Origin: Paraburkholderia haematera
GTDB taxonomy: Bacteria; Pseudomonadota; Gammaproteobacteria; Burkholderiales; Burkholderiaceae
DNA length: 64,000 bases
Assembly: GCF_905220975.1 (NCBI RefSeq)
Contig: NZ_CAJNBK010000007.1
Span: 124,001 to 188,000 of the forward strand
Reading direction: 5' to 3'
This document shows, in pieces, positions 51,907 to 60,521 of this stretch (positions within the stretch are counted from its first letter, which is position 1; each line of letters opens with the position of its first letter). The notes under the pieces were generated by a model that was not told the DNA's origin, ran no database searches, and saw nothing but the letters and a program-made list of their open reading frames with translations. The translations under genes and the position numbers were made by a program.

Positions 51907-52376
51907 TGGACAACGATCTACACGCGCTCGACAAGTGGGCAGGCGGGCTGCTCGCGCAGCTCGCGCCGGCCGGCCGGCGCGCTGTTACGCGTGACATAGC
52001 GCGCGAGCTGCGGCGCAGCCAGCAAACGCGCATTGGCGCGCAGCGCAACCCCGACGAAAGTCCGTTCGCTGCACGCAAGCCGCGAACAGGGAAGGGCGGC
52101 AAGCTGCGCGAGAAAAAAGGGCGCATCAAACGCGCCGCGATGTTCGCGAAGCTGCGCACGGCTCGCTATCTCAAGGTCGAATCCGATGCGATGGGCCTCG
52201 CTGTTGGCTTCGCCGGCCGCGTCTCGCGCGTGGCGCGCGTCCACCAGTTCGGGTTACGCGATCGTGTCTCACCGAAGGGCGCCGAATACCAATACCCCGC
52301 CCGGTCGCTGCTCGGCTTCACTGCCCAGGATCGCGAACTGATACGCGACGTGCTGCTTAATCACATCACGAAATAG
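51903..52376 (+). CDS. S: Tail completion protein (P2 gpS family)
   Basis: 157 aa, start overlapping the R stop. Family features: ALDKWAGGLLAQLAPAGRRAVTRDIARELRRSQQTRI, the DESPFAARKPR loop, and a C-terminal PARSLLGFTAQDRELIRDVLLNHI. It is the last gene of the O-S late operon. Confidence 0.93.
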   Translation: MMDNDLHALDKWAGGLLAQLAPAGRRAVTRDIARELRRSQQTRIGAQRNPDESPFAARKPRTGKGGKLREKKGRIKRAAMFAKLRTARYLKVESDAMGLAVGFAGRVSRVARVHQFGLRDRVSPKGAEYQYPARSLLGFTAQDRELIRDVLLNHITK

Positions 52377-52398
52377 CCCTTGTTGAGGGGCTTTTTTT
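52375..52398 (+). terminator. Rho-independent terminator at the S/V operon boundary
   Basis: Stem AGCCC / GGGCT (52375-52379 with 52388-52392) followed by seven T. The stem overlaps the gpS stop codon. It falls where P2 separates its PO and PV late operons. The TGTACCC half-site starts directly at the end of the T-run. Confidence 0.75.
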
Positions 52399-52463
52399 GT
52401 ACCCAAACCCCTTACGATTCCGATGACTCGCATCGCGCGTGTGCGGCCGGCAACATGGTCGGC

Positions 52464-53159
52464 ATGGACGCTAACGAAATCCGACGACTGATTATCAACA
52501 TGATCCGCAAGGGCGCGATCATGGAGGTCAATCACGACAGCAACCCGCCGACCTGCCGCGTGTCTGTTGGCGACCCGACCGACCCGGACGGCGAAGGCCT
52601 GCAAACGAACTGGCTGCCGTTCATTTCGGCACGCGCTGGCGCGACACGTGAATGGAATCCACCAACCAAAGACGAAAAGGTCGTGCTGTTCTGCCCGATG
52701 GGCGATCCGGCGCAAGGTGTCGTTCTCTGCGGCCTTAATTCCGACGATGCGCCGGCGCCAAGCAATAGCCCTGACACGCACACGCGCGCCTATCCCGATG
52801 GCGCGATCGTTGAATACAACCACGCCAATCACTCACTCTCGGCCACGCTGCCTGACGGTGCGACCGTGCTGATCGTCGCGCCCGGTTCTGTCACGGTGCG
52901 CACCAAAGAGGCCACCGTGAAGGCCGACGCAATGACCATCGACGCAAAAACCACGACCGTGACCGGGTCGATGCTCGTTAAGGGTGCTTTCGAGTTCCAG
53001 TCCGGTATGACGGGGTCCGCCGGCGCTGGCGGCGGCTCGACCATGAAGATCAACGGCGCGGCCGACTTCACGGGCGAAGTGAAATCACAGGGAATCAGCC
53101 TGCCGAAGCACACGCACATGGAACAGGGCGACGGTAAAGAAGTGAGTGCCCCGCGATGA
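52464..53159 (+). CDS. V: Baseplate spike protein (P2 gpV family)
   Basis: 231 aa from the ATG at 52464; an ATG at 52455 is an alternative. An OB-fold near the N-terminus (CRVSVGDPTD, WLPFISARAGATREWNPPTKDEKVVLFCPMGD) precedes the beta-helical spike. A C-terminal His-x-His tip motif (LPKHTHMEQGDG) fits iron coordination as in the P2 spike. A low-complexity Gly/Ser stretch (AGAGGGSTMK) lies before the tip. Confidence 0.93.
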   Translation: MDANEIRRLIINMIRKGAIMEVNHDSNPPTCRVSVGDPTDPDGEGLQTNWLPFISARAGATREWNPPTKDEKVVLFCPMGDPAQGVVLCGLNSDDAPAPSNSPDTHTRAYPDGAIVEYNHANHSLSATLPDGATVLIVAPGSVTVRTKEATVKADAMTIDAKTTTVTGSMLVKGAFEFQSGMTGSAGAGGGSTMKINGAADFTGEVKSQGISLPKHTHMEQGDGKEVSAPR

Positions 53160-53518
53160 GAGGCATGGACGCAAAGACCGGCCGTGCCATTTCCGGACTG
53201 GCTCACCTTTACCAATCGATCGCCAAGATCCTGACGACCTCGATCGGCTCGCGCCTGAAGCGCCGGCCGTTCGGCTCTGAAATTCCCGACCTGATCGACG
53301 CGCCGAACAATGGTGAAACGCGCGTGCGCCTGTATGCCGCGATCGCCACCGCCCTCATGCGCTGGGAGCCACGTCTAAGGCTTAACCGTGTGCAGCTCTC
53401 GACCGAAACAACCGGGACCGGCGCTGGCGTACAGGTTGTCGATATCGAAGGCACGACGATCGATACGGGCGACGTGGTATCGACCCGCATTCAGGTTGGC
53501 AATGGGGGGGCTGCATGA
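53156..53518 (+). CDS. W: Baseplate protein W (gp25-like)
   Basis: 120 aa. GPW/gp25 fold: SGLAHLYQSIAKILTTSIGSRLKRRPFGSEIPDLID and ALMRWEPRLRLNRVQL, with the conserved EPR. Overlaps V and J by four bases each. Confidence 0.95.
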   Translation: MRGMDAKTGRAISGLAHLYQSIAKILTTSIGSRLKRRPFGSEIPDLIDAPNNGETRVRLYAAIATALMRWEPRLRLNRVQLSTETTGTGAGVQVVDIEGTTIDTGDVVSTRIQVGNGGAA

Positions 53519-54429
53519 GCGTAACGCCAATCGACCTGTCACAACTGCCGTCCCCTGACGTTGTCGAGACGATCGACTATGAAACGCTGCTGGCCGTACG
53601 CAAGGCGCGGCTCGTTTCCCTGTATCCGGCCGCCGAGCAAGCGGATGTTGCGGCCGCGCTCGAGCTCGAATCAGAGCCGATGGCGATCCATCTGCAGGAG
53701 AACGCCTATCGGGAAATCGTGCTGCGCCAGCGTGTCAACGATGCGGCGCGCGCGGTGATGCTCGCCTATGCGATGGATAGCGACCTCGAACAGCTCGCCG
53801 CGTTCTTCGATATCAAACGGCTGACGCTCACGCCGGCCGACCCTGCCAACGGCGTGGCGGCCGTGATGGAAAGCAATACGGACCTACGCAAGCGCACGCA
53901 GCTCGCGCCGCAAGGGTTTTCTGTCGCCGGCCCCGAAGGCGCCTATATCTCGCATGCACTCAACACCGATGGCCGCGTGCTGGATGCCTCGGCGATTAGC
54001 CCCGCGCCGTGCGAAGTGCTAGTGACGGTCCTGTCGCGAGACGGCGACGGCACTGCGCCGAAAGACCTGCTTGACGCAGTAGCCGCGAACCTGCAGGCCG
54101 ACGATGTTCGCCCGCTGACCGACAAGGTGACAGTGCAGGGCGCGACCATCAACCGCTATGCAGTGTGCGCGGATCTGGTGTTCTTTTCCGGGCCTGATCG
54201 CTCCGTCGCACTCGCGGAAGCTCGTAAGCGCATGGCTACTTACACGACCGAAATGCACAAACTCGGCATGGAAATCACGCTTGACGGCATCTATGCCGCG
54301 GCGCGTCCGGCCGGCGTTCAGAAAGTAATTCTGCGTAGTCCGCTTGCTGACATTCCGGCGTCGAAAGCGCAAGCGCCTTACTGCACAAGCATCGATCTGC
54401 GCGATGGAGGCGTGTACAGCAATGTCTGA
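53515..54429 (+). CDS. J: Baseplate assembly protein J
   Basis: 304 aa, the same as P2 gpJ (302). Family start IDLSQLPSPDVVETIDYETLLAVRKARLVSLYPA, and QENAYREIVLRQRVNDAARAVMLAYA. Part of the baseplate wedge with W and I. Confidence 0.95.
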   Translation: MSVTPIDLSQLPSPDVVETIDYETLLAVRKARLVSLYPAAEQADVAAALELESEPMAIHLQENAYREIVLRQRVNDAARAVMLAYAMDSDLEQLAAFFDIKRLTLTPADPANGVAAVMESNTDLRKRTQLAPQGFSVAGPEGAYISHALNTDGRVLDASAISPAPCEVLVTVLSRDGDGTAPKDLLDAVAANLQADDVRPLTDKVTVQGATINRYAVCADLVFFSGPDRSVALAEARKRMATYTTEMHKLGMEITLDGIYAAARPAGVQKVILRSPLADIPASKAQAPYCTSIDLRDGGVYSNV

Positions 54430-54964
54430 TCTGCTGCCGCCAAACTCGACCGTGCATGAGCGCAACCTTGCGAGCGTCAATGGACGCATCAGCGACATTA
54501 CAACGCCACTGCGCGACCTGATGAACCCGGACAGGATTCCGCTTGAGCTGCTGCCCTGGCTCGCGTGGCACATGGGCATCGACGCCTGGAAAGACTACTG
54601 GCCCGAGCAAATCAAGCGCGCCCGCGTCAAGGCGGCGATTCCGATCGCACGAAAGAAGGGTACGGCGGCGGCAGTGCGCGAAGTCGTCGCGACGTTCGGC
54701 GGAAATATCGCACTACGCGAATGGTTCGAGATGAACCCGCCAGGCGTCCCCGGCACATTCGACATTGTCATGACGGTAAGCGGCCGTGATGGTGTGCCGG
54801 TCACGGCCGCCTATGTCGCGGACATCATCGCCGAGATCGATCGCACCAAGCCGGTACGCGCTCACTACACCTTCACGCAAGGCTTTTCGTTGCAAGGCTC
54901 ACAACGCGTAGCAGCGGCTGTTCGGCCGGCCCTGTATCGCCGTCTTTCACTTACGGATAAATGA
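54422..54964 (+). CDS. I: Tail protein I (baseplate)
   Basis: 180 aa, ATG at 54422 inside the J end. Conserved DLLPPNSTVHERNLASVNGRI and PLELLPWLAWHMGIDAWKDYWPEQIKRARVKAAI. It joins the tail fibre to the wedge. Confidence 0.94.
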   Translation: MSDLLPPNSTVHERNLASVNGRISDITTPLRDLMNPDRIPLELLPWLAWHMGIDAWKDYWPEQIKRARVKAAIPIARKKGTAAAVREVVATFGGNIALREWFEMNPPGVPGTFDIVMTVSGRDGVPVTAAYVADIIAEIDRTKPVRAHYTFTQGFSLQGSQRVAAAVRPALYRRLSLTDK

Positions 54965-57504
54965 CCATGGCCGGAGCCCTCATAAACATCACCGATGCAG
55001 GCCGCGCGGCGCTCGTCGCGCCCGGTAATACCGGCACCAATGCACACAGGATCGTCGAGATCGGTCTGAGTACGGCTCTCTTCGATGCGACCGATCGCAC
55101 GCTCAGGAAACTGCCGAACGAGCTGAAGCGGATCACCACGTTTGGCGGCGACAACGTCGCGGCCGATACGGTTCACGTGACATTGCGTGACGACACGCCC
55201 GACCAGTACAAGCTGTATGGCCTTGGCCTGTACCTCGAAAACGGCGTGCTATTCGGCGTCTACTGCCAGAAGGCCGAAGACGGCCCGATCATGGAGAAGG
55301 CACCGGCGGCACTGCTGCTTCTCTCGGCTGATATGCAGTTCGTGACGATCGATGCGGCCCAGCTCGTTTTCGGCAATGCGAGTTTCACGAACCCGCCGGC
55401 GACGACCGAACGTCAAGGCGTCGTCGAGCTGGCGACGCAAGCCGAAGTCAACGCCGGCGCCGATGACTCCCGCGCCATTACGCCAAAGACGGCGGCCGCC
55501 CGCTATGCGGCGCTCACTGGCGCCACGTTTAGTGGCCAAATTATTCTGGCCGAAGGGAGCGTTTCGGTTCCAAGCCTGACGTTTGACAAGGACGGCACGC
55601 CTGACACCGGCCTGTATCACATCGCCGATGGTTCGTTTGGCATCACGTCTAACGGGAAATCTGTTGCCCGCTTCACGCCAGGCGGAACCGTATTCGACAA
55701 GGGTATTCAAGTGGCAACCGGCGTCCGCGCGCTGTTCGGCACCGCGACCGATGACGGCACGAACCTCGTGCAGATTGGCGGCAACGCGAGTACGCGCGGC
55801 GTCCATACGTTCGGCTATGGCGTGACAATCGGATGGGTCACGGCCGACGCGACGATCGCCTATTTCCGTTCGAACGGTCACGTATCGGTCGGCTCTGAAA
55901 GCACGGCGGGATTTCTCGACCTCTTTGCCGGCAACGTCGCCCGCGCCCGAGTCCTGCCCAATGGCCGCATGCTTGTTGGCACAACAACCGATGACGGCGT
56001 TAATACGCTACAGGTGAAAGGCCAGGTAAAAGGCTCGAATGACGTTGGTAGCCTCGTCGCCTCGAACGGTAGCGGCACAGGCCAAACATCGATCCTGCTG
56101 ACGCGTGAAGGTGCCGCGGCCGACGAAAAGCGCTGGGAAATTCTGCATACATCGACCGGCGCATTCTCTATCCGATCGATCAATGATGCGTACTCGGCTG
56201 GTCGCTCGGCCATGGAGATAGTGCGGCCCACCGGCGGCGGTATTGCGGCGACCCTCATGAAACTGATGCTCGACGGCGGCCGCGTGCTCGTCGGTACATC
56301 GGCCGATGACGGTTACAGCCGGTTGCAGATAGCCGGGCATATCTCAGTCAACCGGGCCGCCGGCGAAGGCCAACTGGCGCTTGGCCAGAATGATGGCTAC
56401 CTCTACGGCAACACTGCGGCGGCCGGCTGGTATTCGCCGACCAAAGGATCGTGGAGCTACAACTACACGCAGAAGAATCTTTACGTCAATGACTCTGCGG
56501 TATGGCATGCCGGCAACCTTGTACCGCTCGATGCGAACAAGGGCGGCACGCTCAATAACGATGTGACGTTCGCAGCAGGGAAGCGGCTAATTCTGAGTGA
56601 GGGGAGCGCTGTCTATCCGTCGCTTACGTTCATCAACGATGGTGCGCCCGATACAGGCCTCTATCACGTCAACGATGGGACGTTCGCCGTGACGTGCAAC
56701 GGTGTGACGACTATTCGATTTACCCCAACCATCACCGCATTTGATCGACCGCTTACGGGGCCGACGCCGGCGGCCGGCGACGTGTCGACGCTGATCCCGA
56801 CGACCGAATGGGTTACGGCGGCGATCGGCGCGGCCACGATCGGGCAAATCGTCATGGAGCCGCGTACGTCCGCGCGAGCGGGTTATCTCAAGGCTAACGG
56901 CGCAACGCTGAAACGGGCCGACTATCCCGCGTTGTGGGCGTATGCGCAGGCAAGCGGCGCAATGATGACGGAAGCGCAGTGGAGCGGAGGCAGTTGGGGC
57001 TGTTTCTCAAGTGGCGATGGCGCAACCACGTTCCGCATTCCCGAGCTGCGCGGCGAGCATCTGCGCTGCTGGGATGACGGGCGCGGCGTTGACGGCTCTC
57101 GCGCGATCGGGTCATGGCAAGACAGCCAGAACCGCTCGCACGCGCATGGCGCCTCGGCCGCGGGTGTTGGCGACCACGGCCACAGCGCCTGGACCGACAC
57201 CCAGGGCTGGCACGGTCACGGAGTGAGTGACCCAGGGCACGCGCACGGCTATGTCGCCGGCAACATCGCAGGCGCCAACAGTGGCCCTGGCGGTGCAGTG
57301 TCGAACGGCAACAGTCAGGTCCGCTGGCCTGGAACAGAAGCCGCCGGGACCGGCATCGGAATTAACGCCGACGGCAACCACGGCCACAACGTTGGCATCG
57401 GCGGCGGTGGCGCTCACAGCCACGCAATCACCGTCAACGCGGATGGCGGTGCAGAAACGCGCGTTCGGAATGTCGCGCTGCTCGCAATGATCCGCGCTTA
57501 CTGA
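54961..57504 (+). CDS. H: Tail fibre protein (P2 gpH-like) with internal repeats and collar/metal-binding tip
   Basis: 847 aa; ATGA overlap with I. N-terminal gpH attachment domain (~1-150, DUF3751-like: GRAALVAPGNTGTNAHRIVEIGLS). The shaft holds repeated modules: a ~55-residue unit (EGS-PSLTF-DGPDTGLYH-DG-F-NG-RFTP) at about 200-250 and 542-592, and a shorter (V)GT-DDG-LQ-G unit three times. The C-terminal tail-collar domain (IGQIVMEPRTSARAGYLKANGATLKRADYPALWAY) is followed by Gly/His-rich sequence with several H-x-H pairs, as in trimeric fibre tips. It decides host range. Confidence 0.9.
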   Translation: MTMAGALINITDAGRAALVAPGNTGTNAHRIVEIGLSTALFDATDRTLRKLPNELKRITTFGGDNVAADTVHVTLRDDTPDQYKLYGLGLYLENGVLFGVYCQKAEDGPIMEKAPAALLLLSADMQFVTIDAAQLVFGNASFTNPPATTERQGVVELATQAEVNAGADDSRAITPKTAAARYAALTGATFSGQIILAEGSVSVPSLTFDKDGTPDTGLYHIADGSFGITSNGKSVARFTPGGTVFDKGIQVATGVRALFGTATDDGTNLVQIGGNASTRGVHTFGYGVTIGWVTADATIAYFRSNGHVSVGSESTAGFLDLFAGNVARARVLPNGRMLVGTTTDDGVNTLQVKGQVKGSNDVGSLVASNGSGTGQTSILLTREGAAADEKRWEILHTSTGAFSIRSINDAYSAGRSAMEIVRPTGGGIAATLMKLMLDGGRVLVGTSADDGYSRLQIAGHISVNRAAGEGQLALGQNDGYLYGNTAAAGWYSPTKGSWSYNYTQKNLYVNDSAVWHAGNLVPLDANKGGTLNNDVTFAAGKRLILSEGSAVYPSLTFINDGAPDTGLYHVNDGTFAVTCNGVTTIRFTPTITAFDRPLTGPTPAAGDVSTLIPTTEWVTAAIGAATIGQIVMEPRTSARAGYLKANGATLKRADYPALWAYAQASGAMMTEAQWSGGSWGCFSSGDGATTFRIPELRGEHLRCWDDGRGVDGSRAIGSWQDSQNRSHAHGASAAGVGDHGHSAWTDTQGWHGHGVSDPGHAHGYVAGNIAGANSGPGGAVSNGNSQVRWPGTEAAGTGIGINADGNHGHNVGIGGGGAHSHAITVNADGGAETRVRNVALLAMIRAY

Positions 57505-57521
57505 GTTAGAGAGAACGAACC

Positions 57522-58175
57522 ATGCTGATTCACCAATTCGACAACACGACCGGCGCCTATCTGAATAGCTGCCTGGCCGATGCGGATCCGCGCAACGATG
57601 GGCGCTGGCTTATCCCTGCCTTTAGCACGTCCGACACGCTGCCCGAGCGCACGCCGCTTTCATGGCCGTTCTATCGCGAGGGCGCATGGGTTCTGCTACC
57701 TGACTACCGCGGCCGTCCGTTCTATCGCCAGGACACCGGCGAGCCGACCGAGATCCTCACCGCCGGCAGGACGCCGGCCGAGCTGAACCTGACCGACAAG
57801 CCCCGGCCGTCCGATCGGCATACGTGGATTGACGGGGAATGGGCGGTATCGGCCGAACAGCTCGCACAGGAAAAGCGCGCCGCGATGATGGCCGAATTCG
57901 AGCTGCGCATGTCCAGGGCGCGCGCGCAGAACGCCGGTAAGGCCGACGCGCTCGCGGCCGGCCTGCTCAATGACGAAGAAACGTATTACTTCAAGGCCTG
58001 GTCGGCGTATCAGATGGCGCTTGTTCGTGCGATTGAAAGCGACACATTCCCCGGTTCGGTCGAATGGCCGGATACGCCGGCCGCCTACGTGCCACCGCCA
58101 CCGCCGGAACACGAAGCGCCTGCAACCGACACGCCGGCCGACGATGCGCCGGTGCAAGAGCAAACCCCGGCTTAG
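57522..58175 (+). CDS. Tail fibre assembly chaperone (gpG-like)
   Basis: 217 aa. The N-terminus (IHQFDNTTGAYLNSCLADADPRND) and central TWIDGEWAVSAEQLAQEKRAAMMAEFE match caudoviral tail-fibre assembly proteins. The tail is Pro/Ala-rich and acidic. It follows the fibre gene as its chaperone. Confidence 0.82.
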   Translation: MLIHQFDNTTGAYLNSCLADADPRNDGRWLIPAFSTSDTLPERTPLSWPFYREGAWVLLPDYRGRPFYRQDTGEPTEILTAGRTPAELNLTDKPRPSDRHTWIDGEWAVSAEQLAQEKRAAMMAEFELRMSRARAQNAGKADALAAGLLNDEETYYFKAWSAYQMALVRAIESDTFPGSVEWPDTPAAYVPPPPPEHEAPATDTPADDAPVQEQTPA

Positions 58176-58246
58176 TGCTGATTCACCCGGCCGGAACACC
58201 GAGCCGGGAAGACTCCCGCTTTCTCTCACCATAGGAGCTGTACAAC
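58176..58246 (+). promoter_or_regulatory. Probable PF late promoter region
   Basis: 71 bp before FI, where P2 starts its PF operon. TTCACCC (58182-58188) and GGAACA (58193-58198) recall the halves of the 45820 dyad but with shorter spacing, so the match is weak. Confidence 0.3.
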
Positions 58247-59419
58247 ATGGCGCAGGACTATCACCACGGCGTACGCGTCGAAGAAATCAACCAGGGCACG
58301 CGGCCGATTCGCGCAATCTCGACGGCGATCGTCGGCATTGTCTGCACGGCCGAAGACGCTGACGCAACCGCGTTCCCGCTCGATACGCCCGTGCTGTTGA
58401 CGAACGTTATTTCGGCGCTCGGCAAGGCTGGCAAGAAAGGCACGCTTTACAGGACGCTGAACGCGATCGGCAAACAGACCAAGCCGATCACGATCGTTGT
58501 GCGTGTCGCAGAAGGCAAGGACGAAGCCGAGACGACCTCGAACGTGATCGGTAAGGTCACGCCCGAAGGCAAATATACGGGCCTTAAGGCGCTGCGTTCC
58601 TCACAGGCCTCGCTCGGCGTGAAGCCGCGCATTATCGGCGCACCATTTCTCGACACGCAGGCCGTAGGGACCGAGCTGGCCGCCACCGCCAGGGCGCTGA
58701 AGGGGTTCGCGTACATCTACGCCGCCGGCGCCAGGACGAAGGAAGAAGCCACCGCCTACCGCAAGCAATTCAGCGCGCGGGAAGTCATGGTGATCTGGCC
58801 GAATTTTCTTGCGTGGGACGACAACGAAAACAAAACCGTCGAAGTGCCGGCCACGGCTTACGCCGTTGGTTTGCGCGCCCTGATCGACGAAGCAACCGGC
58901 TGGCACAAGACGCTTTCCAACGTGGCGGTCAATGGCGTGACAGGTATCAGCATTCCGGTTTCGTGGGATCTGCAGGACCCGGCCACGGATGCGGGCTATC
59001 TGAACGAACAGGACGTGACGACGCTTATCAACCGCAACGGGTATCGCTTCTGGGGCTCGCGCACCTGTTCCGATGATCCGCTGTTCGCATTCGAGAACTA
59101 CACACGTACCGCGCAGGTGCTGGCCGACACGATGGCCGAAGCACAGATGCCGGTCGTCGATGGCCCGCTCAATCCGTCGCTCGCCCGCGACATTATCGAA
59201 GGCATCAACGGCAAATTCCGCGAGTGGAAATCGCAAGGCTACCTGATCGACGGTTCGTCATGGTTCGACCCGGAGCCGAACACGACCGATGTTCTGAAAT
59301 CGGGTAAGTCCTACATCGATTACGACTATTGCCCGGTTCCGCCACTCGAAAACCTGATGCTTCGCCAGCGTATCACCGATCGCTATCTCGCCGATTTCGC
59401 CTCGCGTGTCACGGCCTGA
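58247..59419 (+). CDS. FI: Tail sheath protein (P2 gpFI family)
   Basis: 390 aa, like P2 FI (396). Family start DYHHGVRVEEINQGTRPIRAISTAIVGIVCTAEDAD; the C-terminal sheath domain has NRNGYRFWGSRTCSDDPLFAFENYTRTAQVLADTMAEA. Contractile sheath. Confidence 0.97.
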   Translation: MAQDYHHGVRVEEINQGTRPIRAISTAIVGIVCTAEDADATAFPLDTPVLLTNVISALGKAGKKGTLYRTLNAIGKQTKPITIVVRVAEGKDEAETTSNVIGKVTPEGKYTGLKALRSSQASLGVKPRIIGAPFLDTQAVGTELAATARALKGFAYIYAAGARTKEEATAYRKQFSAREVMVIWPNFLAWDDNENKTVEVPATAYAVGLRALIDEATGWHKTLSNVAVNGVTGISIPVSWDLQDPATDAGYLNEQDVTTLINRNGYRFWGSRTCSDDPLFAFENYTRTAQVLADTMAEAQMPVVDGPLNPSLARDIIEGINGKFREWKSQGYLIDGSSWFDPEPNTTDVLKSGKSYIDYDYCPVPPLENLMLRQRITDRYLADFASRVTA

Positions 59420-59448
59420 TCTACTAATATTAGAAGGAGTCTTAAACG

Positions 59449-59958
59449 ATGGGCATGCCACGCAAACTCAAGGGGTTCAACCTGTTCCAGAACGGGGCGA
59501 ACTTTGTCGGGCAGACAAAGGAAATCACGCTGCCGAAGCTGTCGCGCAAGATGGAGGAATACATGGGCGGCGGCATGAGTGGCCCGATTCAGATCGACTA
59601 TGGGCAGGAAGCCATTCAGCTTGAATGGACGTGCGGCGGCTTCATGCCAGAAGTCATCAAACAGTACGGCATCACGAAACACGATGGCGTTCTGCTGCGC
59701 TTCGCCGGCGGCTACCAGGCCGAAGACAGGGACACTTACGACGCGATCGAAATCGTCGTGAAGGGCCGCCACAAGGAAATCGACCCCGGCACCGCGAAGC
59801 CGAAGGAAGACACCGATTTCAAGGTGACGACCGTGGCGAGCTATTACAAGCTCTCGATGAACGGCGAAGACCTGATCGAAATGGACTTCATCAACATGGT
59901 GGAGAAAATCAACGGCGTGGATCTGCTGCAGCAACTGCGCAACGCCATTGGTCTGTAA
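59449..59958 (+). CDS. FII: Tail tube protein (P2 gpFII family)
   Basis: 169 aa, like P2 FII (172). MPRKLKGFNLFQNGANFVGQTKEITLPKLSRKMEEYMGGGMSGPIQIDYG at the start and YYKLSMNGEDLIEMDFINMVEKINGVDLLQQLRNAIGL at the end are diagnostic in pattern. Inner tube through which DNA passes. Confidence 0.97.
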   Translation: MGMPRKLKGFNLFQNGANFVGQTKEITLPKLSRKMEEYMGGGMSGPIQIDYGQEAIQLEWTCGGFMPEVIKQYGITKHDGVLLRFAGGYQAEDRDTYDAIEIVVKGRHKEIDPGTAKPKEDTDFKVTTVASYYKLSMNGEDLIEMDFINMVEKINGVDLLQQLRNAIGL

Positions 59959-60039
59959 CCCCTAGGCCTGTAGTCCCTCGCGCCTGCCCCTCGACCGGGC
60001 AGGCTGCACACCCAAATTCATCACTCGCACGGATAGACC

Positions 60040-60390
60040 ATGAACACGCAAAACACCGCCTCGCAGGACCACGACACCGCCGCGCCGGCGGCAAAAGACC
60101 CGAACACGCACACGCTTGATTTTCCGATCGTGCGCGGCAAACAGACCATTACCGAAATCACGCTGCGCCGGCCGAATTCGGGCGAGCTGCGCGGCACATC
60201 CCTTTCGAGCCTCGTCGATCTGGATATTGCAGCGCTCCAGAAGGTGCTGCCGCGTATCAGCACGCCGACGCTTACCGAAATGGACGTTGCGCAGATCGAC
60301 CCGGCCGACCTCGTTCAGCTGGGGGGTATCTTCGCCGGTTTTTTAATGCCGAAGGCCATGAAATCGAAACTGGAATCCCTGAACGCGTAG
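60040..60390 (+). CDS. E: Tail assembly chaperone E
   Basis: 116 aa. Family stretch GKQTITEITLRRPNSGELRGTSLSSL then VLPRISTPTLTEMDVAQIDPADLVQLGGIFAGFL. Near its end, T_TTT_TTA (60339-60345) is phased exactly for -1 slippage into E'. The short and long products guide tail-length assembly around the tape measure. Confidence 0.93.
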   Translation: MNTQNTASQDHDTAAPAAKDPNTHTLDFPIVRGKQTITEITLRRPNSGELRGTSLSSLVDLDIAALQKVLPRISTPTLTEMDVAQIDPADLVQLGGIFAGFLMPKAMKSKLESLNA

Positions 60391-60521
60391 AAGACCCAAT
60401 GGCCGATATCGCGACGGTGTTCGGATGGACACCGGCCACGATGGACGCCTTCAGCCTTACCGAGCTGATGGAATGGCGCGAGCGAGCGCGGCAACGTAGC
60501 GGAACAAATAGCGATGGATAA
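60040..60521 (+). CDS. E': Tail assembly chaperone E+E' (-1 ribosomal frameshift product)
   Basis: The 0-frame codons GGT TTT TTA contain the heptamer T_TTT_TTA at 60339-60345. After a -1 slip the frame stays open (60345 onward) and enters the GpE' domain MADIATVFGWTPATMDAFSL then TELMEWRERARQRS, ending TAA at 60519-60521. The fusion is about 160 aa. P2 uses T_TTT_TTG at the same place. An ATG at 60399 could start E' alone but lacks a clear ribosome site. Confidence 0.85.

Noticed and set aside
60399..60521. E' as a separate gene starting at ATG 60399
   Set aside because: It has no clear ribosome site, while a correctly phased slippery heptamer upstream gives the known P2-type fusion.
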